Part shown: one piece after another, positions 22,401-37,400 of the stretch
How the letters are laid out: each line of letters opens with the position of its first letter
Numbering within the stretch: the stretch's first letter is position 1
Source: Anthonomus grandis grandis
Lineage: Eukaryota > Arthropoda > Insecta > Coleoptera > Curculionidae
Length of the DNA stretch: 64,000 nt
Assembly: GCF_022605725.1 (NCBI RefSeq)
Contig: NC_065556.1
Coordinates: forward strand, 27,325,140-27,389,139
Reading direction: 5' to 3'
Translations under genes and position numbers: made by a program
Notes under the pieces: model-generated
What the model saw: only the letters and a program-made list of their open reading frames with translations
The model's database searches: none
Told to the model about the DNA's origin: nothing

Positions 22401-25400
22401 TCCCTGTCCCAATCATAATTAGTAATATCATTTAAGCTCATCCATTTGAAACAGGAATTCTTCAAATGGTTTGAGCCAGTTTTTTAAATATTGAATTGAA
22501 TTATTATACAAATCAAATAACTCTAATTTTATTTGGTCACATTCGGGTTCTAAACCATTTTCAATGCACTTAATAAAAATTTCTCGAACTTTTAAAGGAA
22601 TGAATTTGTTAGCTGCTCTTTCTTCTAAAGTAAAAATAACATTTTCTAAAATTGCCATTGTTTCCAATACAGAATTGTTCTGACGTTCAATCTTTTCTAT
22701 ATTTGTATGAAAAACAGACATCAAAGAATGGACAAGAAAAAGATAGGCCTCTGAAAAATCGTTTTCAAAATATGAGGAACATCATCTTGAGACAAGAAAT
22801 ATGCCTTGAGAGCGTAAAACATTTTTAAAACCCTTTCAATAGCGGGAAACAAAGATAGCCATCTAGTTTTAGAGTGATATAAAAGAGTCTCATGTTCTGT
22901 GCCCGCAAATTCACAAAATTCTTTTAGTGATTCAACTCGTACAGTGTAAATACTAAAGTTAGTTGAACATTTTAAGTATGATGGTTTCTATATCAACTTT
23001 TAATTTGTCACAACTATGGTGCACTGTATTATTGATTACATGAGAGGGACAACCTACACCAACCAAATTTTGATTAACTTTAGATTTTAATTTCTTAATA
23101 ACATTATTTTGACCTTTTCTGCCTATGCCACCAAAATTTGTATTGCAATTATCCCCTGAGAATGCGACAAATTTTTTTTCTAAATTATTTTTTTAAGCGT
23201 ATCTAAAATTAAATCACAAATCGTTTCTGCTGTTTCGTTTGGAGCACTCCTAATGTCTAATAATTTAGTTTGATTTCCTTCATTTTTATAAACAAAATAC
23301 TGTATCAGCATTGGAAACATTTTTAGTGCGTTATGATTGCTTGCATCTGTAGCTACACCAATATATGAAATCTTGTTTTTGTTTATTTCGTGGAGAGTCA
23401 TTTCAAGAGTATATGGTCCAATTACACTATTTATAATAGCCTCGACCTTAGTTCGTCCACAGGTAACCTTCTTGGCTGTTGCCGAATCATGGTAAATTGC
23501 TTTATTTAACTAAGAATAAAAACATAAAATTATTATAAACTACACACATAAAATAATAATTAAAAATGTACCTTGGGTGTACAATCCATGGACTTATAAG
23601 ATTGGTGATGGCAAACTGTATGGAAAGCTAATGTTGCTTCAGCAGCTTTTATTGATTTGGTTTCTCCAGAAGTAACCATAAAATTTTGAAGGCCAGAAGT
23701 TCCCGCTTGAGCTCTTAACATTTGTTTGTGCTTCTCTTTATTTATATGGGTCTCAATATCAAGCTTGCCTTTATGAGCAATTGATATTGAAGAATTGCAC
23801 ACATTGCAAATTACCTCACTGGTGGTTTTTCCTTTCTTAAAGGAAGGGTATAACCGAAAAATTTCATCTGAATAAGTACATTTTCGTTTTGGTATCACCA
23901 AAAACCAATTTCAGAATTTTAACAAGATATAATTAAAAATCTTCACTAATAAAACCTAAAAAGTCGTGAACTGCTTAACGTTACCGTAAACACTGTGAAA
24001 ATAATGTAAATAAATGCATTGGAGATTCCCCGAAAGTAAAAACCTCTTGCCGCGCATGCCGTTATAGACGAGCGATTGACATACCGATGCGACGCCACTT
24101 TATTTATTCCGCTAAAGACTAAAGGTGAATTTACACTACTAAATTTATCGGCGATTTGAAATATCTAAATGTTTTCAAAATAATTGACTATTTTGCATGT
24201 TTTATGTTCTTTCTTGTCTTAAAGAAAAACCCGGACGTTTAAGAAAAATCCGCCCGGACGTAGCAAAAACCCGAACCTGTGCGTCTGGTAACCCTACGTG
24301 CATTATCACTAAAGAAGAAAGTCCAGAAGATAATAAAACGTATTTATTGAACAGTTGGTATAACCATATTGTACGTTTTACAAGTAGATGAGGCTCAATA
24401 ATATAATTGTCTTATTACTATAATTGGTTGCAATTATAGAAAATAATTTATTACAATCAAGCTATCTCAATACAAGGATTTCATCTTACAATACTTTGCA
24501 AGGCACTTGAATTAATTTCTTGTCTCTTCCAGGCTAAAAATTAAACATCTACAAAATATTATTATGTGGTTTATGCATGATGGCGCACCCCCACATTTTT
24601 CATTAAATGACAGACAATATTTGAATGGCAGTGTACCCAAATAAATGTATAAGTAGAAGTAATGATGCCCTCGTAAATTGGCCCCCAAGTTCTCCAGATT
24701 TAGCTTCTCTGGATTTTTTTTTCTGTGGACGTATTAAGGCCGTACGATAACGGTGAATAATCAACACGAACTATGGCAACGCATTCAAGACGCAACAAAT
24801 AATCTTCCAGCAGAAGTTATGCAGAGAACTAATTTTAATTTTTTTAAGCGTGTAATAAATTAATCTCGTGCTTAAATAAAAGGCCTAATTTTCTTTATTT
24901 AAAATATTTGAATATACCGTTACTACATAGAACATCTAAAAGCTAAATTATCGCGAAAACGCATAACTTTAGCGGCTTTTAACAAAAAAAGAACCTTTTT
25001 TTGCTTAAAATTGATGAGGAAATTGTCTTTTTTTTCAAGGAAAAACAAAAAAATATATCGAGAAAAAAGTTATAGACTTTTTAAACCATTAGAAATGCAG
25101 TGTGAAGCGCCAGCTGATGGCCACAGTGAAAGGGTGCGCATATTCTAGTTTGGCATTCCAAAAACCCCTGAATACACATTTTTAAAGTAATACGTAAAAA
25201 AATTATTACAAATTTGAAAAAAAAAAATCGATTTTCATTTTTAACTTTACCATCCTGTAGGTCAGATTCGGAGCAATTTCGTACTAAGGTAAGTTGCTTT
25301 AAATCAGTCTATTTTGATCTCAGGATTAGGTGGTGAGATTTTGTAAAGACTATGCATTTGGGAACACCCTGTGTATAAAGATTCATAACTGCAACGAATG

Positions 25401-28400
25401 ACATTTTCTTATATCATGTATTTTTGCTCATCTTTTGGAAATAAATATTTTTTTAAATCTAATGATAACTCGTTACTTTATTATCGGATTTTCCGGTTTT
25501 AAAGACACTTTGACCGCAAAGAAAACCCAATACAACTTACGTCAGGAATAAACGGCGGATCGACCATACCGGCCTCCAATCTTCTCCAATTAATACTCTG
25601 GAAAAACGGATGCTGTTTGACGAGTAGAGCGCCGTGACGGTCCGCTTTACCCCCTAACCGATCCACTGGGCTTTTGGTAAGCAACTGCTGGCAAAAGGAT
25701 TTCGAGTCTTCACTAAATTTATTTGAGTATCTGGGAAGCACCGAGAGAAAATCGTTAGAAAGCAATCGAGACAGTGAACATCCCCACAGTTGAGGAAAGT
25801 CTTAACTTACCGTTCTGGCTCGGATTTAACGCGCCGATCCACCTCCTCCCTTTTCACTTTCTCCCTACGGGCCCTAAAGGGCGCCTGGCCCTCGATCATT
25901 TCGTAAACGAGACACCCGAAACTGAACCAGTCCGGGCTGAAGCTGTACCGCTCGTTATCGATCACTTCTGGCGCTAAATCATGAAGATAATTATGATTTT
26001 ATAAAGGTTCTCTCTATACACTTATAACCAATGATAGACCCAATATGCTTATAATATCCGTAAATAGAAAAAATATATAGAAATACTACATATGTTACAC
26101 GTGTAGATATATAATATTTGGCCGCTATGCACAAAAAATTCGCAATAAGATTCTATGACCCAACAAGGAAAATTCTTAATTCATTGCTTGACTGCGATGT
26201 TGCACCGAGCCATTAGTGCAAAGCGTGGCTTTTTCCAGTGATTTTTGTATTTTTCGAAAACTCTAATATGATTGTTAAGTGTTCTGTGTGCCAAAAGAGC
26301 AGCATTTCGAACGAAAATGTTTCTTTTCACAGGTAAGGAAGTATGATTGTCAAAAAACAGAGTACTTAGAATACAGTGGCATGGTCCGACGATCCAATTT
26401 CTATTTTCTTAAATATAAATACAATTATTAAGATGAAAAAAAAAAGTTGAAAAGATCTATAAATTATATATAATAATTCTAATAATCATTGGATTTTATT
26501 TAAAGCACTTTTGTTATTTTTTAACTTTAGATCTTAATTGCTCTATAACTGTCACACGAAAGCTTATAAAAAATGAATAGAAATTTAAATAAAATAATTT
26601 AAAAAAAATTAATATAAGGCTTCCATGAGCCTTTACATTTTAAACTATTTTTTTTAGAATGAAATACCTCAGTAATTTCTTTAATAATAACATTTCTAAG
26701 ATCTATAATAAATGTATATAAGTACCTAATTAGGATTGAGGATAATAAATGTACTTTGCTATTATATATTTCTTTAAATTTCTATCCTATGTCAAGAAGA
26801 AAAACAGTTCTGTACTATTTAAAAAAAAAAATAAGTTTGAAAATTTAAGTAATTGACTTGTTATTTGTTTACTGTTAATTAATGCAGAAGATTTTCATAA
26901 ACACAAAAATTACTATAATCCAATTGATTCCATAATACACCATCTTTGACTAATGTACAGCTAAAGGCAATATTAATCTTTTAAGTTGCAAGTTATACTC
27001 TATATATCTCTCTCTATATGTATATATATCAATATATAGAGAAATACAAACTTATTATAGTGTAGCGGTCTCTGAGTAATAAAACTCATTGGTTGTTCTT
27101 AATATTTTGCCATATATTTTAGTGTCTTTTTTAGGAGCAAGTACCTGAAAATAAGAAGCATGTTCAAATGTAAAGGAATTGACAATAATAAAACTATAAA
27201 TTTATTTGTCATTTGTCCTTTCACTTGTTCCACTGTGCTTCTCTCACATCTTTGGTACTCATGTCGTATTTCTTAGTATTATCTCTTAAATAGAAAAATA
27301 TTCTCTCTTATATATTTCTAGTACTTATGCCTTTAGTCCTAATTTTCTGCGGTCTTCCTTGTTTTTTACGATTTAGTGGTATACATTTTATAGCAATTTT
27401 GGGCTGATTTTTTGCTTCCATCCTTATGTCCAAGGTAAGTACCATAACATCGGTTTTTGCTCTATATCTGTCATTATTGAACCATTTATTTTCATTTGTT
27501 GTCGTACGTCGTCATTTCTGAATCTATCTCTTCTTGTTATAACCAGTGATCTCCCAAATATATCCATTTCAATCGCTTCAAGTTTTCTTAGATTTTGTTA
27601 GATACGTGTAAACATTGCAACTAGTTACTTCAACTAGATCTAATTGGATGTTAGATTATTCAACTCCTATAGGGAAATATTTTGTTTTCTGTGTATTGAT
27701 TTCCAGTTCCCAGGTATTATACTCTTCCTGCAATCTTCGCGCTATATATTGTAAGTCGTCTTTATCGTTCGCTGTGATAACTTGGTCGTCAGCAAATTGT
27801 GTAGATTATAAAAGCAAATGTGTACGATGTAGATTTATCTCGATACACTTTTTTCCACTAGTACATAGATTTTAAACAACGTAGGTGATGCACAGCAGCC
27901 TTGGCCTAAACCTTTATCTAGCGGGAACTTTTTTAATAACTTATTAACGATTTTTTACTTTAGACGATGTTCGATCATACAGGTTTTCTAGAGCTTCTAT
28001 TATAGTGTGACTAAGATCGGTTTCCTGTTAAACTACCCACATTTTCTTGATAGAGACTGTATTATAGGGTTTATGAAGATCTATGAACATAAGATGGGTT
28101 TTTTAATTGGCGGCTCTTAAGGAGAAAATATTATCCGTATACGCTTTTTCTGTTCGAAATCCTGTAATTTTAAATGGCACTAAATTTTCCATCTTCCTTC
28201 ACCAAAAAATTAATGCAAGTTGAAGTGATTTATCAGTAAAAAATATGTCGTTTTAAAATGAAAGCAATGTATATGCCTCTTTTCATTCTGTAGAGACAGA
28301 ATCCCTATTTAGGTATTGGGTGCTGCCTCAAGTGAGTTGTTGTAACAGTTTTTCTAACGCACAGTTGATTAGTTCAGTGGGTACTCCTCCTGGATCTGCA

Positions 28401-31400
28401 ACATGACCGTTTTTAAAATTTCCTAAGAAGCCCTGATCTTTAAATTCTTTAACTTTTGAAAATGTCTAATATATTGTCTGATAAGCAGGAAATCATTCTT
28501 GGAGGTCTTACATGTCGGAACGTAAATACATTTTGAGGTCCCTGATTGAAATTTCATATTCAACCATAGTATTAGAGCCAATGATTATTTTACTTAGTTA
28601 TTGTGTTAAGCATCTAGAATAGTCGTTATTGAATATCAAAAAATAGGCATTAATTGAAATTGTATATATAATGAAACATAATGAATGAATATATATTTTT
28701 TCTTGACTTGATACATTATTCCATTTGGCCACTTTTATTCATCAATATTTTGCCTCAAAACTTTTGGGGTACCAAAATGCCATAAACTTTTCAATGTTTT
28801 TGTCAATATCAACTTATTATTTTTAGTTTATGACCTCAATCAGTTTTGTCATTTATTTTAATGAACCTATATCAACACATGAACCAATAGCTGAAAAAAG
28901 TTCACAAGGATCATCTTTTATTGCTGGTTCTTAACTAACAAGTGTTTTATAGCTTTAAAAGTACATATTTTTTTTTGTTTTGGGGAGGAATTGTTGACAA
29001 TTAGATACCTTTAATTATTCGTTTACATCTTATATATTATTTACTATGCGATCATGGTTCTATTGTATGTTATATTATTTATTTAGAACCATATCACCTG
29101 CATCATCTTCAAGAAAAGCTAGGGCTGCTGAACCTTAATTTCAAAATGAAATAGTGCCTAAATCAGATGTGGCTTAAACAATATTCAGAAAAACAAATTT
29201 ATTACTTGTATAATTTAAATTAGATTCTCTTCCCAATTTCCATTTTAATTTTATAAAACGTTACATAGAGAATCCGACGACTTTTCTACTTCTACGAACC
29301 AATGTAATAAAGATTAAGGAAAGAGATATTAAGATCGGAAGAGGAAAACATAATATGTTGTAAATAACGGTGAGGAGACCAAGGTTTCGCCTCAGAAATG
29401 TATCCGATGGTTCTACATGGAAATAAAATTCAATGTTCTCTTGTAACTCAGTTGCCTTAATCATAATATTAAGTACCAGAGTATTCCATATTTTAGCACG
29501 TGGTTGCATCCGCTTTTTTAGGTCCGAACGCGGTTTATTTGAGACCACTTTATCGAGGTCACAGAAATTGATTCGCGTTTTTTCTGTATTAGATTAATTT
29601 GGGATTTGATTTGTTGGTGACCAAATTTAAAAAAAAAAAAAAAACCATGGCAGAAATCTATGGTGAACATCAAGAAAAAATTATAAGGAAAATGAGCAAA
29701 TTTCGATTTTTTAGGCATATATTCGGAATTTTAAAACTCTCTAAACGGCATATTGTTAGGTTTGAAAATGCGCAACTTTTCTCTAATTTAACCATCTGCA
29801 AATCTTTTTAAAAAATAAAAACGAAAATTAAAAACATTCTTTTAAAAATTAAAAACGAATAATTTATGAACTAAACATCAACCCCGTATTTATTAGAACA
29901 AATAACCTCACTTTTTTCTATAAGCTTATACAGGGTGTTTCAGGACTATGGGATCAAACTTCTAGGGGTTGTTCAGTGCAACAGTAAAACCCATTTGAGT
30001 ATAGGAACCCATGTCCGGAAATGTGTCACTAAGCCACTACGGCCCTAAGACGCGTTTAAATTTAGAAAAATAATGAATTACCTAAATAGGATCTGATACA
30101 GTTATTTTTACCTTTTGTATATGATACCATCACAACAATTGTTCAAAATGTCTTCCTCCAACCTCAATACACCGATTTAAACGCCGCACATGATTTCGGC
30201 GGACTACACTAAAAATTTGATCCTCGTTTTGAATGATTTCAAATGTTGCTGTTATTCGTTCAATTAAGTCTAGCTCTGATTCTACTGGAGTTTCGTAGAC
30301 TAAAGACTTTACATGTTCCCACAAGAAAAAATCGAGCGACGTTAAATCGGGTGACCTAGGAGGCCAAGAAACTGCTCCACCTCTGGCAATCCAACGGTGC
30401 CCAAACCGCTGAGCCAAATACTCGCGTACTTGTACAGCAAAGTGAGCCGGCGCTCCATCATGCTGAAACCACATTTGCTGTCTAACGTTTAGTGGAACAT
30501 TTCCAAGGAGTTCTGGGAGAACTTCCTCCAAGAAACGTAGATAAATAGGTCCGCTGTTAACTGTTCCGGTAGAAGGTATGGCCCAATTAAATAATCATCA
30601 ACAATGCCTGCCCATACGTTGACAGACCAACGATTCTGATGTTTTCTTGGAAAAATTGCATAAGGATTTTCTTGAAATTTCTTGAAATGAACCGCAATAA
30701 ACTTTTTGTATCCAGGATGCTGTCGTTCGGGATAACGTTCATGATACAACCGCGATCCTGCTCGTGCATTGCAGTTTGTTGCTCCGTATGCCACATGCAT
30801 ATCCGCCAATTCTTGATTGGTAAAGTTTTCCATTAGCAATAAATGTTTAAAAATTGTAAGCTATAAAATTTTTAAACATGACATTGATAAGCGTTGATTT
30901 TAAACAATTGTTGTTATGGTCTCATGTACAAAAGGTAAAAATAAATGCAGCAGATCCTATTTAGGTAATTAATGTTTTTTATAAATTTTAACGCGTCTTA
31001 GGGCCGTAGTGACGCATTTCCGGACATGGGTTCCTATACTCAAGCGGATTCTTCTGTTGCACTGAACAACCCCCCAGAAGTTTGATCCCATAGTTCTGAA
31101 ACACCCTGTACTGACCCCCTAAGAGAGCGTACTATTTAAAAAGGGGCACCAGAAGATGGTTTTTTCTACTTATTTTCGAAACGGTTTAAAATAAGACTTT
31201 GAAAGGCTCTCGTAATTCTTATATGCTGAATTCGGATATGGATTTGTACATTACTTAGGCACGTATCATTTAGGGGGTGAGCTTCAAAAAAGCACTTTTT
31301 TTTGTCAAATTTTAAGATGTTCAGATTTTTTGCGTCATAAAGTACCTCTTGGTTGGTATCATTAGGAGCCTGCATCAAAACTACGCTGCATAGTATTATT

Positions 31401-34400
31401 TACAATAACAATTTTTATAAAAACTTGTTAGCAGGCAAACCAATAACAATACTACTTTATCGCAGGTAAATGTTCAAACAACTTTCCATTTTCTTGAATG
31501 CACAACCTGGATTTTTTTTGAATATTTTAAGAATTTCAAATCGGTCTTTTATTTGATCTGAATCTGCGATAATTCGCCTATGAACTCTTCACGGGTATCA
31601 ATTTCTGTGGCATAAATAATATTACGCATATTACCCTAAAGGTAATAATCCAGAGGATTCAGGTCGGGCGATCGTGCTGGCCAGTTTATTAGACCACCTC
31701 GACCTGTAAAATTATAGTCTAACCAGTTTCTCAACAGTCGGCTGTAGTGGGTCTGAAAGTTTTAAAATTTTATTTTAAGCCATAGGTAGAAAAAACCATC
31801 TTCAGGTGCCGACTTCTCAATGGGACGTTGCTTTTTTAGGAGGCCGGTATATGTCTCTAGGAAAAGTGAGGTTATCTTTAACCAATAAATACAGGGTTAA
31901 TGTTGGCAGTAATTTTGGGACACTTGTATAATGTCCTATTATACTTAAGTTTCACAGGTGACAAATTTGAAACCATCCTCCTATATTTTCTAAAAAATTG
32001 TAATGATTTCTAAGAGGATTCTAGCCTAAAAAAAATTTGCTTACGTATTAGCTTAATAAATGCCGGAAATGGCCACCATACAATAATACAGATTTTGCTC
32101 AAAACGTTGCCACACATTTTGCAATACTGCAGTCGTGATTTCAAAGCAGCTCTATGTAGATTCCACCTGTCAGATTACTAGATAAGATAAATGGGTCGAC
32201 TATAATTATCGCCAAAGATACAAGGTACAAATATTTAATTTTTGCGGGTATTAGATTGATACCTATACTGCATTAGGAAAGAAATGTGAAACACATGAGA
32301 GTTTAATTTTCGTCCTACTACGAATAATGATAACCAATAAATTATTTCTTTCATTACAAAACAAAATAAATACAGTAGTCTAGCTAGTACTAGTTCAATA
32401 CAGTAGTAAATCTAGTAGTAGTATTTCATGCATATTATCCTCTTTTATTTTTTTTATTTATGATATTATTTTTTTTCTTTTTGTACGTAGCGCTAGTGGT
32501 ATTAGAATAGCTGCTAAAGCCAATGTTTTATTGCTTCTATATGCAGTTCTATTTCGGCTGAGTAATGTTTAACAAAAAAAGCTAAGTTGGTCATACTATT
32601 GATACGGTTATATGACCATAGCACAGGAATAGTCAATGTCGATGGAAGGATCATCACCAGTGCTCCATTTCAAAAAAACACCAGGAATGCATTAGACAGG
32701 GATAAATAAAAGAAGATTTTCTAAACCACAACTTAAATGGAAACCATGAAATCACGACACTTCAGTCATGAAGTATACGACTAGAGAGAATTGCATTTAC
32801 TCTACTTTTATTTTTTTATGTATATTATTACTAATTTTTTTTTGTGAATTTTCTTGATGTTCACTGCCTAAACAAACCCAACATGTTATCAGCTAACTGG
32901 AAAGAGTTTAGATATTTGATTTTAAGGCCTAAAAAGTGCTACAAACCTAAACTATAAAAGATTTTTAACGACTACAACTAGCGAAATTACCCATATAGCC
33001 TACAGTGCCGACTCTACCCCGCACCGATTCCCCCTCGGGCAAAACAATGGCCAATCCGAGATCGGAAATCCTCACGTGTCCGTTATCGTCCAGTAAAATG
33101 TTCTCCGGTTTACAATCCCTATAGACTATACCCTAAAGGACAAAAAAAAGCAAGAATTATTATATGTTTTTCTTAATATAAGGAGCATTTCTATCGCAAT
33201 ATCTTCTTTTGATAAATAAATGGTTTTGAAATTGAATTCTAAGAAAAACTCCATATTGAATCTCGTTCGTTTTTTTTTTACCTGTTTATGTAAATGTTCG
33301 ATTCCGCAAACGACTTCGGCAGCATAAAACCGCGTCCGATTAATATCCAGACCGGGATCGCCGCCCATGTTGTAAATGTGGAATTTTAAGTCGCCTCCGC
33401 TCATGATGGTCAATACCAAACATAATGCGTCTTTCGTCTCGTAGGCGTACGTTAAATTGACGACGAAACGTGAATTGATTTTCTCCAGGATTTGTTTCTC
33501 GATAAGTACCATGGCCTCGCCTTTACGCTTCTTGATTCGTTTCTTTTCTAATTTTTTGCACGCGTACATCTTACCGGTAGCTCGAACCTAGAACCAACCC
33601 CAAATTTTAGTTTTTATTTAAGTACAAAGTAATATATTACGTCAGGGAAAACTTTTTTAAATTTTAAAAAAAATTGCGAAAAACGTCTCAGTTACCCAAC
33701 CCAACTGTGCGATTAAAGTAAAAGTCGCAAATAAAGAAACTAAACTGTTATGTTGTGAAATGCATGACAAAAGTGCAGTTAGTGCAAAAAGTGCCCAAGT
33801 AACAATTTAGGTTCTAAAAAGGTTATAAATAACTCCTAGAACCTGTTTAATAAAAACTATTGATTATGCCATTAAGCACAAACAACGTTATTTATTAGCC
33901 CGCATAACCTCCTATAGTAAAAAAAGGCCCAGCCCTAAAGAGGTTGTCGTTGCCAATAGGCCCTGGCCAATTTGAAACCAGATCGCATATCACAGAACCT
34001 ATATAGCTAATAGAAATAACCTTTATCGAACCCGAAGATGCCTAAGAGTAACCTGTATAGAACCTGAAAGCTTTTATGCCTACCTGTTTACAACCCTTTA
34101 GCAAAGTCCTTTTAGACTTTTAGGTGGTTATATAGTTTGGCCTGTTGGCCGGCTTTTGGCATTTCAGATACATATTGAAGTATTAAAATTTTGCCATTTA
34201 GTTTTAAAATGGTATTTCAGAGATACCAAAGTATAAAAATCTGACCTTTTAGTTTTTAAATATGATACAGCCAGGGTAAAAACAAGACAACGCCAAAATA
34301 AAAAGCAATGGCGACAATTTCAGTAAGTATGACTTTAATTTAGAAAAAACTATATTATACTGGGTATTATACTAGTTATTATCCATATAGATGACCGATT

Positions 34401-37400
34401 TTCATTGCGCACACCAGTTTCTTGAAAAAGTTGGGTGTAATTTAACTGTAAAACACGCGCGACTTTGATATCTTACAAATTAAACATTATTCAGTGCCAA
34501 TAAAAAAATAAAAAATTTATATATTTTTATTTCTGAGATGCTTTAGTGATAATATGTACTTAAATTCTCCAGTGTCTTTATATATTATCTAAATTGTTTA
34601 CATATTACATTATTTTTGCCTGTATTTGAATAGCTTATAAAAATGGAAGAATTACATTTACATTTTCTTCAAAATGGACGCCTAGCAGGGTATGCTTTTA
34701 AGCTGCTATAATAACTTAAGTAAGTATCAAAAGCTATGTCGTAGGACAAAAGGCTTAAAAAAATGCCAGTGGGTTTTAAAAAAAGCTAAAACAGGGCTAA
34801 CTAGCATCTTCCAGGACTTATAGGCCACTTTTAATAACCAATTAGCTGGCAAAGTCTGGGCGAATTTCAATAAATGGCTTTTAGGCATTTAGTAGGATTA
34901 GTCATTATTTATTACTACGCGGGATTTCTTGAGTCTTCTTTATTGCAATTCAGTTTGCGTTTGGTTTTGGTGGTTCCATACAGATTGTTGCAAGTTTAGA
35001 GGTTATGAGTACCAAATCATTTTTCTCTTAACACACCCATGCAATATTTTAATTCAAAGTATATTAGCACCACAAAAAAATTGAAGAAATATAATGATTG
35101 GAAGAGAAAATCAACACTGTCAGATGTTATTTGCTGCCAACAATCGACGACAACCAACCTATTGGCGATCCGGTGTTGCCATGTCTTATTGCTAAAGGAC
35201 CGTTTATACTTAATATTAACGCTAACGCTATGGGATCGTTTAAATTTTTGAGTAACGTTCGGATTCATGCTTATTCGTGCTGTTGAGGATAAACGTCACG
35301 AATAAGTCGTGACGTTCACAACACTAGTCATAACAAATTACATTTTTTATTTAATTTTACTCTTTTTTAATGGGTTTTGACTTGTTAAAGTTAAAAAAAA
35401 AGCTTCAACAATAAAGGTAATTTATGTTTAGATTTATATTCTTTATAAATTTTGGATTTTTTTATTAGTAAATTTAATAAATACATAAATATAATACATA
35501 TAGCAGGTTTTTAAATATTTCAAACTTAAAAATTGTATAATATTGGACTTCATATTTTGGTATGTTTTTGGTTACTGTGAGCAATCATACCTACTTTAAT
35601 CCTTGTATTAACACTACATTTTTGTCTTTGTAATAGTATTTTAGATTGAATTAAGTTGATTAGGTACTGGAAAACCTATTGGATCAAACTTTAACCTAAG
35701 CAATATTTTTTTTAGAAAATGCCATTTAAAGTGGGCCAAACTATAGAACGGGGAATGACATGTATATCAGCAGTCCCAAACGGGTGGGAGAAAGATGGAA
35801 CATTATGGTGGCCTCCAAAGTCACAAATAGGTGCCGTATTGGATGAAAGCTCCGCTTCAAAAGATAAATGGAAATCATTCTCCTGTATAGTAAAAAAACA
35901 GTTCAAGACGTACAAAGAGGCATCAGAGGAAGCAGAAAATATGGAAGCGGAAACGGACACAGAGCAAGAAGAACAAGATACTAGAAAGCATGGAGATAGC
36001 TTAACCATATTTAAAAAAAATATTTTGGTTTCTTTCTATGTTATGATATATTTCTTGCAAGCACTTACTTAATCCATTATGCCAATATTGACCTCCCGCA
36101 ATATTCCGTAAATTTATTTTACATGGAGTAACCAAAAAAGTTCTAGGGTCCTTCGGAAACTTGACCTCTGTATTTTTATTTAAAATTTTTAAAAGATCTT
36201 TAATGGCAACGTGTCTAATGTTATATTTCAGTGCCCAATCTTTTAAATCTTGACTAAAATCAAATTTCTTAAAGTCGTCAATTTTAACATCTTCATTCCA
36301 ATCCATCGATGAACTTGATTGTTCTGAAGCCAGTTTTTTTGTTAAGCCACTGGTACTGGCATCGTGAATATCTGATTCTAGAGGATCAGGTTCAATGCCA
36401 AGACCGCTATCAGTTAAATTACCAGAATTATCTTCTTCCGGTGTATCTATTGCAAACTAAATTTTTTTTTTACGTTATAATCTACCAAAAATGTCAATAT
36501 TTTATTTGTCATATTTACCTGACCAGTTGTAATTCGTTGGAAATTTCGCTTTACTTTTTTTTAAAATTAACACTTCTTACAATTTTGTGCCAAGACATCC
36601 CTGTATTCTAAGAATAAATGACGTAGGATTTAATAGTCGCGACCGTCCGCAAACTGTGTTTTATTGTGACTAGTTGGTTAAAACTTTAACCCATAAAGTT
36701 ATCTTATTATCCATATGACTTTTAGCAAGTCCTTTAGGTGTTAAAAAATGCTATATTTTCCGGAATAGGCCGTATAAAGTGCCAAATAGTTAGGCAATTG
36801 ATTCAAGACCATATGGTTCTGAATAGGTAATTTTAATGCTAAAATCGTTCTATATTGGAATTTTGATTGCCAAATTAATGCTGAAATATAACCTCTCCAA
36901 AACCTTATTATCTCAAAACCATCACGCCCTCGTTTATGGCCATAACAACGTTATTGTTGACACTTGACTAGAACTAATTAGATTTTTAATTTACCTAAGG
37001 TTCCTAGTTCCTATTAGCACAAAATTTAACCTAAATAGTTCCATCAAGCAAGCCAATGACTATTGCAGAACCTTGGTGCGGCTAAAAGGCAACTTTAAAA
37101 ACCAACTGCTTGAGAACATGTTACTTGGGTGACCAAACATCGCGTAGTACGACCTTTATGGATAACATTATAACAAGCCTTGGAACAAAAAGCAAATAAC
37201 CAAGAACAAAAAGAAACCACAAAACAATATATCATTTTTATACCAAGTCAAGAAAATAAAAAACAACAAATGTATTAAATACAGTGTTTCAGTTAACTAT
37301 CCCTGAAAATAAAATCATGGATTCGTTCCAGACCAAAACTTAACATTGCAGGTATTTAAAAAAATAAAGAGGATTGAGTGTACATTAAGTGGAGAGGATG

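Larger units (their letters stand above)
33794..37129. mobile_element. unclassified DNA transposon, about 3.3 kb, in Gprk2 intron 4
   Basis: Short inverted ends CCCAAGTAACA (33794) and TGTTACTTGGG (ending 37129). Both subterminal regions are rich in related short words (aaccttt, ggttat, agaacct). Flanks give at most a 2-bp TG duplication, so the superfamily is not settled. The interior holds two convergent transposon-type reading frames (35719-36072 plus; 36069-36560 minus). Confidence 0.5.

Noticed and set aside
25774..25977. Plus-strand frame of 67 codons
   Set aside because: Antisense of Gprk2 exon 7.
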